DNA from: Fidelibacterota bacterium
GTDB taxonomy: Bacteria > Marinisomatota > Marinisomatia > SCGC-AAA003-L08 > GCA-002719095
DNA: 21,002 bases
Assembly (NCBI GenBank): GCA_002705575.1
Contig: PAHI01000072.1
Span: forward strand, 1-21,002
Direction of reading: 5' to 3'
In this document: piece after piece, positions 6,002 to 15,000 of the stretch
Layout: the number at the start of each line of letters is the position of its first letter
Numbering within the stretch: position 1 is the first letter of the stretch
Program-made: the position numbers and the translations under genes
The notes under the pieces: model-generated
The model's input: only the letters and a program-made list of their open reading frames with translations
What the model was told of the DNA's origin: nothing
Database searches by the model: none

Positions 6002-7018
6002 TTAATTTAATTTCCCCACATCATACAATTGCTTAGCCGTTTCCAAAATAGCTTTTTTAGTTTTTCGAGGCTTCCAATTAAGAATTTTTTTAGCATTATT
6101 ACAATGCAATGTATTTTTAACACCCAAATAGAATAAGACAATTTTCATTTCTTTATCAAACATTGCAAGAATCTTGACTAGAAAATTTGGAGCAGAAAAT
6201 CTTGGAGCTTTTTTAAAGCCATTATCTCTTAAGATTTTAGCAATTTCTGAGAACCAAAGTGTTTCAGAGGAAAGTAAAAATCTTTTTCCTGATGCATCTT
6301 TATTTAGCATAGCTTCAATATGCATATCAGCAACATCTTCAACATCTACTAAATTAACTCCAAATTTTGGTGTCATTGGTACTGATCTATCTAATAATTT
6401 TCTTACTACGGTATTTGAAACTCCTACATCATTTGATAGTGATGGTCCTACTACTATAACAGGATTTATACTACACGCTTCAATCTTATCTGATTCATCT
6501 AAATTTTCTATGAAATTCCACATAAACTTTTCTGCTTTCGTTTTACTCATATCATATGGACTAATATTAGGGTTATCTAAATCAGTCCAATTTGTATCAT
6601 CTAATGTTGTTCCTCTTGAGCCAGCACCTATAGCAGAATAAGAAGAAGTCATTACGAAGCGTTTTACTTTATTTTTTGTGGCCGCTCTTAGACATCGTTC
6701 TAATCCATTTACTGCTGGTTTAATTAAGTTATCTGGGTTTACATTTGGTATTAGTAATACTGGAGATGCAACATGCATTGCATAAGTACAGCCTTTAAGA
6801 GCATCATTCCAACCATCATCTTTTAATAAATCTAGTTCACAAAACTCAATTTTATTTTCACAGTCAATCACTTTGGATACTCCATCTAGAATCTCTTTTT
6901 TTCGATTCAAATTTCGAATGGATGTTCTTACCAGGAATCCTTTTTCAACTAATTTTGCTATACAATGAAGAGCTATATATCCTGATCCTCCGCTTACAAA
7001 AACTTTTTCCAAATTCAT
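6002..7018 (-). CDS. NAD(P)-dependent SDR, dihydroflavonol-4-reductase-like
   Basis: A 338-residue cytosolic enzyme of the extended short-chain dehydrogenase/reductase family, close to the usual length of dihydroflavonol-reductase-like proteins. Seen: nucleotide-binding motif G10-G-S-G13-Y-I-A16 after the first beta strand; MHVASPV (81-87), typical of this subfamily; catalytic serine region TSS (124-126); and the catalytic pair Y155-D-M-S-K159. The second half holds the substrate domain, with VDVEDVADMHIEAM, common in these reductases. It likely reduces a carbonyl or epimerises a small molecule; the substrate cannot be told from sequence. It lies 22 bases after the Nudix gene on the same strand. 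Confidence 0.88.
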   Translation of the reverse strand: MNLEKVFVSGGSGYIALHCIAKLVEKGFLVRTSIRNLNRKKEILDGVSKVIDCENKIEFCELDLLKDDGWNDALKGCTYAMHVASPVLLIPNVNPDNLIKPAVNGLERCLRAATKNKVKRFVMTSSYSAIGAGSRGTTLDDTNWTDLDNPNISPYDMSKTKAEKFMWNFIENLDESDKIEACSINPVIVVGPSLSNDVGVSNTVVRKLLDRSVPMTPKFGVNLVDVEDVADMHIEAMLNKDASGKRFLLSSETLWFSEIAKILRDNGFKKAPRFSAPNFLVKILAMFDKEMKIVLFYLGVKNTLHCNNAKKILNWKPRKTKKAILETAKQLYDVGKLN

Positions 7019-7040
7019 TCTCCCTTAGTATTTTTAAATA

Positions 7041-7499
7041 TCAATAAAATATGACATTATAATTTTTCAGGACACCTTTTTTATAAATAAATTTAGCAGA
7101 GAAAAATTTTTCCTTTTGCAACCATTCCATAAAAATTTTATCTCCTTCCCATAAATTTAAAGTGTTAATTTTTTGATTAGGTATCCAGTCTAAGTCACCT
7201 TCATCAGATTCAATTAATTTACCTTTAAATTTGTTAGTTGTATAAATAAATACAAGCCAGTCATTTTGGGTATCGAATTCTGGGAATGTAATAATTCCTC
7301 TAAGAATAGGGCTGCTAATCTTCAATCCAGATTCTTCAAAAACCTCTCTTTTTACACATTCTTCAGGAGATTCTCCACTTTCTAGTTTCCCTCCAAGGCC
7401 ATTCCATTTACCCTTATGCATATCATTTTCTTTTTTTGTTCTATGTAGCATTAGAGTTTTAAATCCATCATTTATATAACAAAGTGTACTTACTTTCAT
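7041..7499 (-). CDS. Nudix hydrolase, MutT-like
   Basis: A 152-residue protein with a perfect Nudix box: G37-x5-E43-x7-R51-E52-V-x-E55-E56-x-G58-L (GKLESGESPEECVKREVFEE and on). The lead-in KGKWNGLGGK is typical of MutT/MTH1-type 8-oxo-dGTP or nucleotide pyrophosphatases, which hydrolyse nucleoside diphosphate-linked compounds with Mg2+. Length is normal. Exact substrate is uncertain; nucleotide-pool sanitation is the family's best-known role. It is the first gene of a minus-strand unit with the SDR enzyme, divergent from the lipoprotein at 7629. The 129-base divergent gap must hold promoters for both directions. Confidence 0.9.
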   Translation of the reverse strand: MKVSTLCYINDGFKTLMLHRTKKENDMHKGKWNGLGGKLESGESPEECVKREVFEESGLKISSPILRGIITFPEFDTQNDWLVFIYTTNKFKGKLIESDEGDLDWIPNQKINTLNLWEGDKIFMEWLQKEKFFSAKFIYKKGVLKNYNVIFY

Positions 7500-7532
7500 A
7501 AAGACCTGTTGTTTTTGTGTGTTTTCTAGTAG

Positions 7533-7557
7533 ATTCTAAACATGAATAATTTAGAAT
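7533..7557. promoter_or_regulatory. Inverted repeat in the divergent promoter region
   Basis: ATTCTAAA (7533-7540) and TTTAGAAT (7550-7557) are perfect 8-base arms separated by nine bases. It sits between two divergent genes, where a terminator makes little sense, so an operator is more likely; a T run after the right arm nevertheless gives it a terminator look. Confidence 0.35.
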
Positions 7558-7628
7558 TTTTTTATGTATAAAAATTTAATATTTTTTATTAATTACATTA
7601 TTGATGTCAGCTTTTAAAAGGAGATTGT

Positions 7629-7994
7629 ATGAGAAAAATATTGTTTCTGGTTTTATTTTTTATAATTGGTTGCCAAGAGCCATGTGATATTTGTGAGCCA
7701 TGTGATATTTGCGAGTCATGTAAAGATTGTAGCTTAGATAATGAGATTTTATGGGCAATTAGTTTAGACAGTAAAGAGTGTATTTATACTCAAGATTCCG
7801 ATAAATGTCTAGATTATTTAGAAGGAAATAATAAGGGGTATGATTTTTTAAAAGTAAGAAATATTGTGCTCGAAAAAATAGTTGACCGAGAATTTATATT
7901 AAATGTTGTTCCTGGAGGAGAATATGAACAAATATTTGAGATTGGGTATGACTTTATTAAATACAAAAAACCTTTTATAAATGAAAATAACTAA
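7629..7994 (+). CDS. Cysteine-ladder lipoprotein
   Basis: A 121-residue lipoprotein with lipobox F-I-I-G14-C15. The mature N-terminus carries a cysteine at every third position: C19, C22, C25, C28, C31 and C34 after the lipidated C15, reading CQEPCDICEPCDICESC. This forms overlapping CxxC motifs held at the membrane surface and could bind metal or serve as a thiol relay. The remaining 85 residues are acidic, with two more cysteines (SKECIY, DKCLDY), and look globular. The ladder is encoded by 18-base tandem repeats. Shine-Dalgarno AAAAGGAG fixes the start. The metallopeptidase gene follows after 11 bases. Confidence 0.75.
   Translation: MRKILFLVLFFIIGCQEPCDICEPCDICESCKDCSLDNEILWAISLDSKECIYTQDSDKCLDYLEGNNKGYDFLKVRNIVLEKIVDREFILNVVPGGEYEQIFEIGYDFIKYKKPFINENN
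7677..7730 (+). repeat. 18-base tandem repeat coding E-P-C-D-I-C
   Basis: Two nearly identical copies of an 18-base unit (7677-7694 and 7695-7712; GAGCCATGTGATATTTGT with one final difference), then a degenerate third copy (7713-7730, E-S-C-K-D-C). The unit number sets how many CxxC steps the lipoprotein has and could vary between strains by slippage. Confidence 0.8.
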
Positions 7995-8005
7995 TAGTTA
8001 TAGGT

Positions 8006-8914
8006 ATGCGTAATTTATTTATTATAGTTACGACATTTAGTATATGTCTCTCATTATCAGATACTTTTAAAACTTCTATAGGTGAATGCCATATATATGT
8101 TGAAGATTTTTATCAAGATTTGAGCCTAAAATCATATGTAGTCGAAAAGACGAAAAGCCTTGTCCGTCAATTTGGAAAAGTTGAAAATAAAGATTTTTTC
8201 ATTAAGATTGTAAATGATCCTCAGTTATTGTATTCTGATTTCCCTGATTGGGCTTCGGGTATTGCTTTTAGAAATAAGATTATTATTGATTTATCAAAGT
8301 CTAAAAATAAATCTAAAATATTTCAAATAGTTGCGCATGAGCTATGTCATGTATACCAGAATAGAATTAATAAAAGTTATTCATTTCCTGCTTGGTTTAA
8401 AGAAGGGATGTCAATGTATTTTGCTAAAGAATTTTACGTTAAAGGAAAAGGTCTAAGAACTAACAAGTCTTTTTTTGATTATTATATAAATCTGCAACAT
8501 TTGAAAAATATAGCAGGCATGAAAAATTATAATGAAGTAAGTTCATCTTATAAGCAATCTTTGATTGCATATTCAAATATAATCATTAATTATGGGGATC
8601 AATCTATTAATGAAATAATCAGTCAAATGAATAAAGGGTTTTTGTTTGATGATGCTTTTGAGAATGTTATTGGTATTAGTCTTTATGATTTTGAGAATCA
8701 AACTAATCAAAAAATCAAAAAATCAAATAAAAAGTCAGTTTTTTTGAGATTTCCTAGTTTCGTTATTTTTATTGCTTCGATAACAATTTTTGTAGTTTTT
8801 ATTTATATTAAAAAAAGAAATAAAAAAACGATTCGGAGATGGCAGCTTGAAGAGGAGCTAGAAGCTACAAAGCAAATTAATGAATCTTTTGATTATCCAT
8901 ATAAAAAAAATTAA
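8006..8914 (+). CDS. Membrane-anchored zinc metallopeptidase (gluzincin-like)
   Basis: A 302-residue protein: N-terminal signal sequence (1-18), a peptidase domain outside the cytoplasm, a transmembrane helix at about 248-268 and a charged cytoplasmic tail of about 34 residues. The active site is clear: H111-E-L-C-H115 with E112 as catalytic base and E133 (AWFKEGMSMYFA) as third zinc ligand, the arrangement of peptidase MA-like gluzincins. The Cys inside HELCH is slightly unusual. The tail RRWQLEEELEATKQ is probably helical and could contact a cytoplasmic partner. The substrate is unknown. It follows the cysteine-ladder lipoprotein by 11 bases, so the two are likely cotranscribed. Confidence 0.82.
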   Translation: MRNLFIIVTTFSICLSLSDTFKTSIGECHIYVEDFYQDLSLKSYVVEKTKSLVRQFGKVENKDFFIKIVNDPQLLYSDFPDWASGIAFRNKIIIDLSKSKNKSKIFQIVAHELCHVYQNRINKSYSFPAWFKEGMSMYFAKEFYVKGKGLRTNKSFFDYYINLQHLKNIAGMKNYNEVSSSYKQSLIAYSNIIINYGDQSINEIISQMNKGFLFDDAFENVIGISLYDFENQTNQKIKKSNKKSVFLRFPSFVIFIASITIFVVFIYIKKRNKKTIRRWQLEEELEATKQINESFDYPYKKN

Positions 8915-8953
8915 GATTATTTTATATGCATAATTCTAAAAATAATAAAAATT

Positions 8954-8963
8954 GAACATGTTC
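8954..8963. promoter_or_regulatory. Palindrome GAACATGTTC upstream of the giant LRR gene
   Basis: A perfect 10-base palindrome in the 159-base gap before the LRR operon. It resembles a shortened Gram-positive LexA-type site (GAAC-N4-GTTC), but the spacing is only two. It is a candidate operator and nothing more. Confidence 0.25.
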
Positions 8964-9011
8964 TATTATCGTATGTTGTTTTTTTTTGGCTAGAATTTCT
9001 TCTATAGTTTT

Positions 9012-9062
9012 CCTTAATAATTAAAAAATTAATTATTAATATTATTTTAAATATTATTAAGG
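9012..9062 (+). promoter_or_regulatory. Two competing A+T hairpins before the giant LRR gene
   Basis: The arm CCTTAATAAT (9012-9021) can pair with ATTATTAAGG (9053-9062). Alternatively TTAATAATTAA (9014-9024) can pair with TTAATTATTAA (9029-9039) through an AAAA loop. The pairings share the left arm and exclude each other. The right-hand arm of the long form ends three bases before the Shine-Dalgarno (AGGAG, 9066-9070). Being nearly all A-T, both are weak, and chance is a real alternative. Confidence 0.35.
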
Positions 9063-9073
9063 TTTAGGAGCTT

Positions 9074-12000
9074 ATGATAAAAAAAATAATTTTGACGATT
9101 ATTGCAATTTTCTTTTTAACATGCGAAGATAATGTAACTAGTTCATCTGATGAGTGTGGGCAAGGTTTTGTAGATTTATGGGGTGATTGTTATGATATTT
9201 CTCAAACAACTGAGCTAGATTTTTCAAATAGTGCGATTCCAGGTCCCATACCTGAGCAGCTTTGGCAATTAGTTAATTTAAGATTTTTATATTTAAATGG
9301 AAATCAACTAAATGGAGAAATATCAGATCAAATTTCAAATTTAATTAATCTAGAAAGGTTGTTTTTAGATGAGAATAGTTTTTCTGGAACTATTCCTGAA
9401 CAGATATCTAACTTAAGTAAACTAACACATATATCTTTAAATCAGAATGAATTTAGTGGAGATATTCCAAATAGTATTTGGCAATTAGAAGACCTTAAGT
9501 ATCTATATTTAAATGATAATAAATTGACTGGTCAAGTAAGCTCTGGAATATCAAACGCTACAAAATTAATTAATTTATTTTTAGATAATAATAAAATGAG
9601 TGGCTCTTTACCAATTGAAATAGGAAGTCTTTCAAAATTGGAGTCATTAAGGTTGTCTGGTAATTTTTTTACTGGCGAAATACCGTTAGAAATAAGTAGC
9701 TTGACAAATCTTTCAAATCTTCTTTTAAATGATAATTTATTTAGTGGTGATTTTCCTTCTTTAATATGTGGTTTAAATTTATTATGGGATGACCCAACAA
9801 ATTTCAACGTTTCTAACAATCAGTTTTGCAATCCATATCCAACTTGTTTTGAAACTTATGCAGGATTGCAGAACACCTCTTTTTGTACGCAATGCGAAGA
9901 TGGTAGCGTACCATTATGGGGAGAGTGTTATAACCCTGATGAATCTGAAATTGTTTTTGATGATTTAGGTGGGTCTATTCCTGCTGAAATTGGTCAATTA
10001 GTCAATCTAACTGAGCTAGATTTATCGGAAGAGAGTTTATCTGGTGAAATTCCATCAGAAATATCAAATTTAGTAAATTTGACGTCACTTGATTTAGAAA
10101 ACAATAATCTTTCAGGTCAGATTGATGATATAGTAGAGTTGATTAATCTTACAGAGCTTAATTTAGGTAATAATAGCTTAAGTGGTCCATTATCATCTGA
10201 AATTGGAGATTTGGTAAATTTAACTTCATTAGATTTAGGTGATAATAACCTATCTGGTGTTTTACCCTCAACTTTAGAAAATCTCACAAATTTAACTTCA
10301 TTAGATTTATCTGAAAACAACTTATCTGGTGGAATTATTGATGAGATATCAAGTTTAACAAATTTAACTTCACTTGATTTATCAGATAATAGTTTGGCTG
10401 GCGAAATACCTGGGGCAATATGTGATTTACAAATAGATTTTTCTGATATTAATAGTTTTAATATTGAAAATAATAGTCTTTGTCCTCCTTATCCAGATTG
10501 CGTTGAAAATTATATAGGCTATCAAGATACATCAGATTGTATTGAAATTGTAGATTGTAATGATGGTGAAGTAGGTATATGGGGAGAATGTTACAATGCT
10601 GATGATTCAGATGTTGATTTTGGAGATAATATTGATGGATATATCCCATCTTCAATAGGAGAATTGACAGACTTGACTTCTTTAGAATTAGAGGATAGTA
10701 ATCTTGGGGGAGAAATTCCTGAAGAACTTGCAAATTTAACCAATTTAACATCAATTGATTTATCAGGGAATGATTTTGCTGGTCAAGTTTTTGATGAATT
10801 GAGCAGCTTGACAAATCTTTCAGAAATTGATTTGCAGGATAACATGTTTAGTGGATCTTTGCCGTCATCAATAAGCAACCTTACAAATTTAACCTCACTT
10901 AATTTGGAGGATAATAATTTTGAAGGTTGTCTCCCAAATGAAATAGGTGATTTAACGAGTTTAACTGATATTGATTTTAACGGAAATAACTTTGATTGTT
11001 TGCTTCCGCCTGAAATTGGAAATCTTAGCAATTTATCAAATTTAGATTTAGGAGGAAATAGTTTTGATGGTAATTTGCCTGAAGAGGTAGGTTTGATGAC
11101 AAGCTTAGATTCGCTTGATTTATCAGAGAATAATTTTGATGGATCTTTGCCTGCTGAGATAGGAAATTTAAGTAGTTTAGAATCTTTTGATGCATCTGGA
11201 AATACATTTAGTGGTTCTTTACCTTCTGAGATTGGAAACCTTGATAATCTTGAAGCTCTTTATTTGTCAGATAATATATTTAGCGGAACTTTACCTTCTT
11301 CTATAGGTTCTGCTTCATCATTGGAGGTTCTTGATTTAAATAATAATACTTTTGAAGGCTCCATTCCTTTAGAATTAAGCAATTTAACTAATCTTGATGT
11401 TTTGGATATTGGTAATAATGATTTTTCTGGTCAATTGCCTGATCTAAGTTCTTTAATTGAACTAACATCCTTAAATGTGAGTAACAATAATTTATCAGGG
11501 GAGCTTCCTAATATGCCCTTGTTCTTAGATTCTCTAGACTTGGCAGGAAATAGTTTTGATGGATCCCTTCCAGAAAATCTTTTACAATTGACTCAATTAG
11601 AATTTCTAGATATAGCTCAAAATAGCTTTTCAGGTGTAGTTCCTGATTTAAGTCAGTTATCTCAGCTGTCATCGTTAGATATTTCAGGTAATGCTTTTGA
11701 GGGAGATTTTCCTGAATTACCACCATTTCTTAATTATCTTAATTTAGAAGGGAATAACTTATTTGGTTTGATCCCAGATTCAATCTGTGAATTAAATATA
11801 GATTGGGAAGATGACTTTAATGTATCTGGAAATAGTTTCTGTCCTCCATATCCAAATTGCATAGCTGAAAATATTGGTTCACAAAATACTTCTGATTGCA
11901 GTTCTGAAATTGTATTTCAACCACAAACAAGAGACGAATTAAAAATTGCAGTAGATTTATGGATGTCTGATTATAATGCTGCGTTAGTAACCTATGGACA

Positions 12001-15000
12001 AATTTCAATTTGGGATGTGTCGCTAATAACAGATATGTCTACTTTGTTCGAGCTTACAGAATTTAATTATGATATTTCCGGATGGAATGTTTCAAATGTA
12101 ATTAATATGTCAGGTATGTTTTCTGGAGCAGATAGTTTTAATCAAGATTTATCTAGCTGGGATATATCTAATGTGACAAATTTTAATGATATGTTTGAAC
12201 TTTCCACTTCTCTATCTAGTGAAAATAAATGTGCAATATATAATGCGTGGCTATTTAATAGCAATTGGCCTTATCAATGGGAGGAATCCTGTGTTATTGA
12301 AATTGTTTGCAATGAAAATGAGGTTAGGTTATGGGATAGCAGTTGCGTTGACCATATTGCTAATTCTACTGGAAATGGAACAGATGGGTGTAATGAATTA
12401 ACTGGATGTTATGTTATAGGAAATACAACCTATATTGATTATTCTAATTCTATAGGTTTTGAAGGAGATTTACCCATTGATCTTGTTCAGTTATCTAACT
12501 TAGAAAGTTTAAATTTATCTAATTGTGGAATTAGTGGTTCAATACCTGCTAGTTTCGGTTCTTTAAATTTGCAGAGCCTAGATTTGTCTTATAATTATTT
12601 ATCTGGAGAAATTCCCGTTGAATTTTGTGACTTAAATGTTGGACTAAATTCAAATATATTTGTTTCAGGTCTTAATCTTGAAGGAAATAATCTATGTCCA
12701 TCATATCCTGTATGCCTTCTTGAAATTTTTGAAGATTTAAATTCGAATGGTGTTTACGATCAAGGCGAACCTTTTGATGATTATAATCAAGATACTATAT
12801 ATACAGATATTATTACAAATCAAAAACAATACACATATGAATGCGATATTAATTGTGAATTTGGTTTTATTGATTTATGGGGTGAATGTTACTCTATAGT
12901 TTCAACAAGCTCAATTAGTATAGTAGGTGATTCTAGTATACCTCAAAGTCAGATTAGCGGCGAAATTCCAAGTAACATTGGCCAATTAATTAATCTAGAT
13001 TCTCTTACACTAAACTCTCATCAGTTAACAGGTCAAATTCCTTATGAAATTTCAGGATTACAAAATATTACGTATCTGAATTTAAATAGTAATAAGCTAA
13101 ATGGATATATTCCTTATGAAGTAGGAGATTTGCAAAATTTAAAGCAACTTCACTTGAAAGATAATATGTTAAGCGATGAAATTCCTTTAAACTTTTGGAA
13201 TTTAACTAATTTAGAAGTTATAGATTTAACTGGAAATGAATTGAGTGGTTGTTGTATGCCTCCCATGATTGAGAATTTGACTAACCTACAAACACTTCTA
13301 TTAGGAGCAAATAATTTTGATGGGCCTATCCCTTTAGAAATTGGAGTTCTAAGCTCTCTTCAATACTGGTACGTAAATGATAATGGTTTGACTGGAGAAA
13401 TTCCTATTGAAGTAGGCGCATTAACAAATTTAGTTGAATTTGATTTAAGTAATAATAATTTTTCAGGAATAATTCCATCAGATATTTGTCTCTTAAATAT
13501 TGTAGATGGTTCATCTGGTTATTTTGATATTAATAATAATAATTTGTGCGGTCCATATCCTGAATGCATAGAAGATATTGGTTCTCAAGATGATGCTAGT
13601 TGCGGCTTGAACGCAAACACCTGCGCAGTTGGAGAAGTTAAGTTGTGGGATGTATGTTATGATATTGCAACCACAACATCGATTGATAGGACAGATCAAA
13701 ATATTTGCGGCGGTATTCCTTCTGATATAGGTCTATTAGTTAATCTTACTGAGGCGTATCTTTCTGGGAATCAATTTGTAGGAAGTGTTCCAGAAGAAAT
13801 CAAGAATTTAACGAATTTAGTTCATTTAGATTTAAGTCGTAATCAATTGAGCGGAGATGTTTTTGGTGCAACTGCTGGAATGAATTTACAGCATCTTGAT
13901 TTAGGTGAGAATCAATTTTCTGAAATGCCTTTATCTATTGATCAACTTCCAAGTTTAGGTTTTTTAAGACTTAGCTTTAACTTATTTACAGGTCCTTTGC
14001 CGGATATAAGTAATCTCCCTTTAATTAAAAACTTAAGTTTAAATGATAATGAACTTACTGGTGAAATTACAGGTTTAGTCAATACTTTATCAAATACAAG
14101 CATAGAAAGTCTTAATTTAACCTCAAATCTTTTAAATGGTAGCATTCCTGAACAAATAGGAGAATTAATATCTATAAAAGATTTGTTTCTTGGCAATAAT
14201 CAGTTTTCAGGTTCAATTCCAAATAGTGTTGGTGATTTAATTGATTTAGCATTTTTGGAGATTTATGCTAATGAGCTATCTGGAGTAATCCCTTCAAATA
14301 TTGGAAACTGTATTAATTTAATTAATATATATCTAGGTGGGAATTTATTGGAAGGAGAAATTCCGCAAGATATTTTCAATTTAAATCAATTGACATATTT
14401 AAATCTTAGAGATAATCAGTTGACAGGCCCTATTCCTGATAATATAGGAAATGCTGTTAGTTTGAGAGATCTGAGGTTGCCGAATAATTTGTTAACAAGT
14501 ATTCCTGATAATATAAATAATTTAAATTTACTAGAATACCTCAATTTATCTGACAATACATTTGGTCAAAACTATCCGAGTACCTTTTCGATTGATAGTT
14601 TAAAAGACATGTTTTTGAATAACTCAAATATGTTAGGTAGTATTCCTAATCTTTCATCGATGCCTGTATTAGAAAGTCTAAATCTTTCTAATAATAATTT
14701 TTCAGGGAGTCTAAATGATTTAGGGGTTAATTCTTTAATTAATATTAATAACGTTGATTTAAGTAATAATGAATTATCAGGTTCTGTTCCGATTCTAAAT
14801 TTGCCCAATTTGTCATACTTTAATTTAAATGATAATTTAATTAACTCTATAGAAGGTTTTTCTATTGGTGGCTTGACTAATCTTAATGAATTCTTATTAA
14901 GTTCAAATAATATTGAATCTATTCCTTCAAGTATTTCACGTTTAATAAACTTAAGAACTTTAGATTTAAGTGATAATTTAATTGTTCAAGTTCCTTCAGA

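Noticed and set aside
6174..6641. Plus-strand 155-codon open frame
   Set aside because: It lies wholly antisense to the SDR enzyme, which has clear motifs; the Ser-rich translation is the usual shadow of an A+T-rich gene.
7533..7566. Intrinsic terminator after the Nudix gene
   Set aside because: The Nudix and lipoprotein genes diverge from this gap, so no transcript should end here; the stem is also A+T-rich.
10145..10432. CRISPR-like regular repeats
   Set aside because: The 72-base period equals 24 codons of an LRR in an unbroken reading frame; there are no unique spacers.
10458..10814. Minus-strand 118-codon frame, and similar ones at 9532-9819, 11508-11726 and 13942-14196
   Set aside because: They are antisense shadows of the LRR gene; their repeating His/Gln/Asn or Lys/Ser patterns mirror the LRR codons.
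12186..12401. Plus-strand 71-codon frame inside the giant LRR gene
   Set aside because: It overlaps the DUF285-like part in another phase and has no ribosome site of its own.
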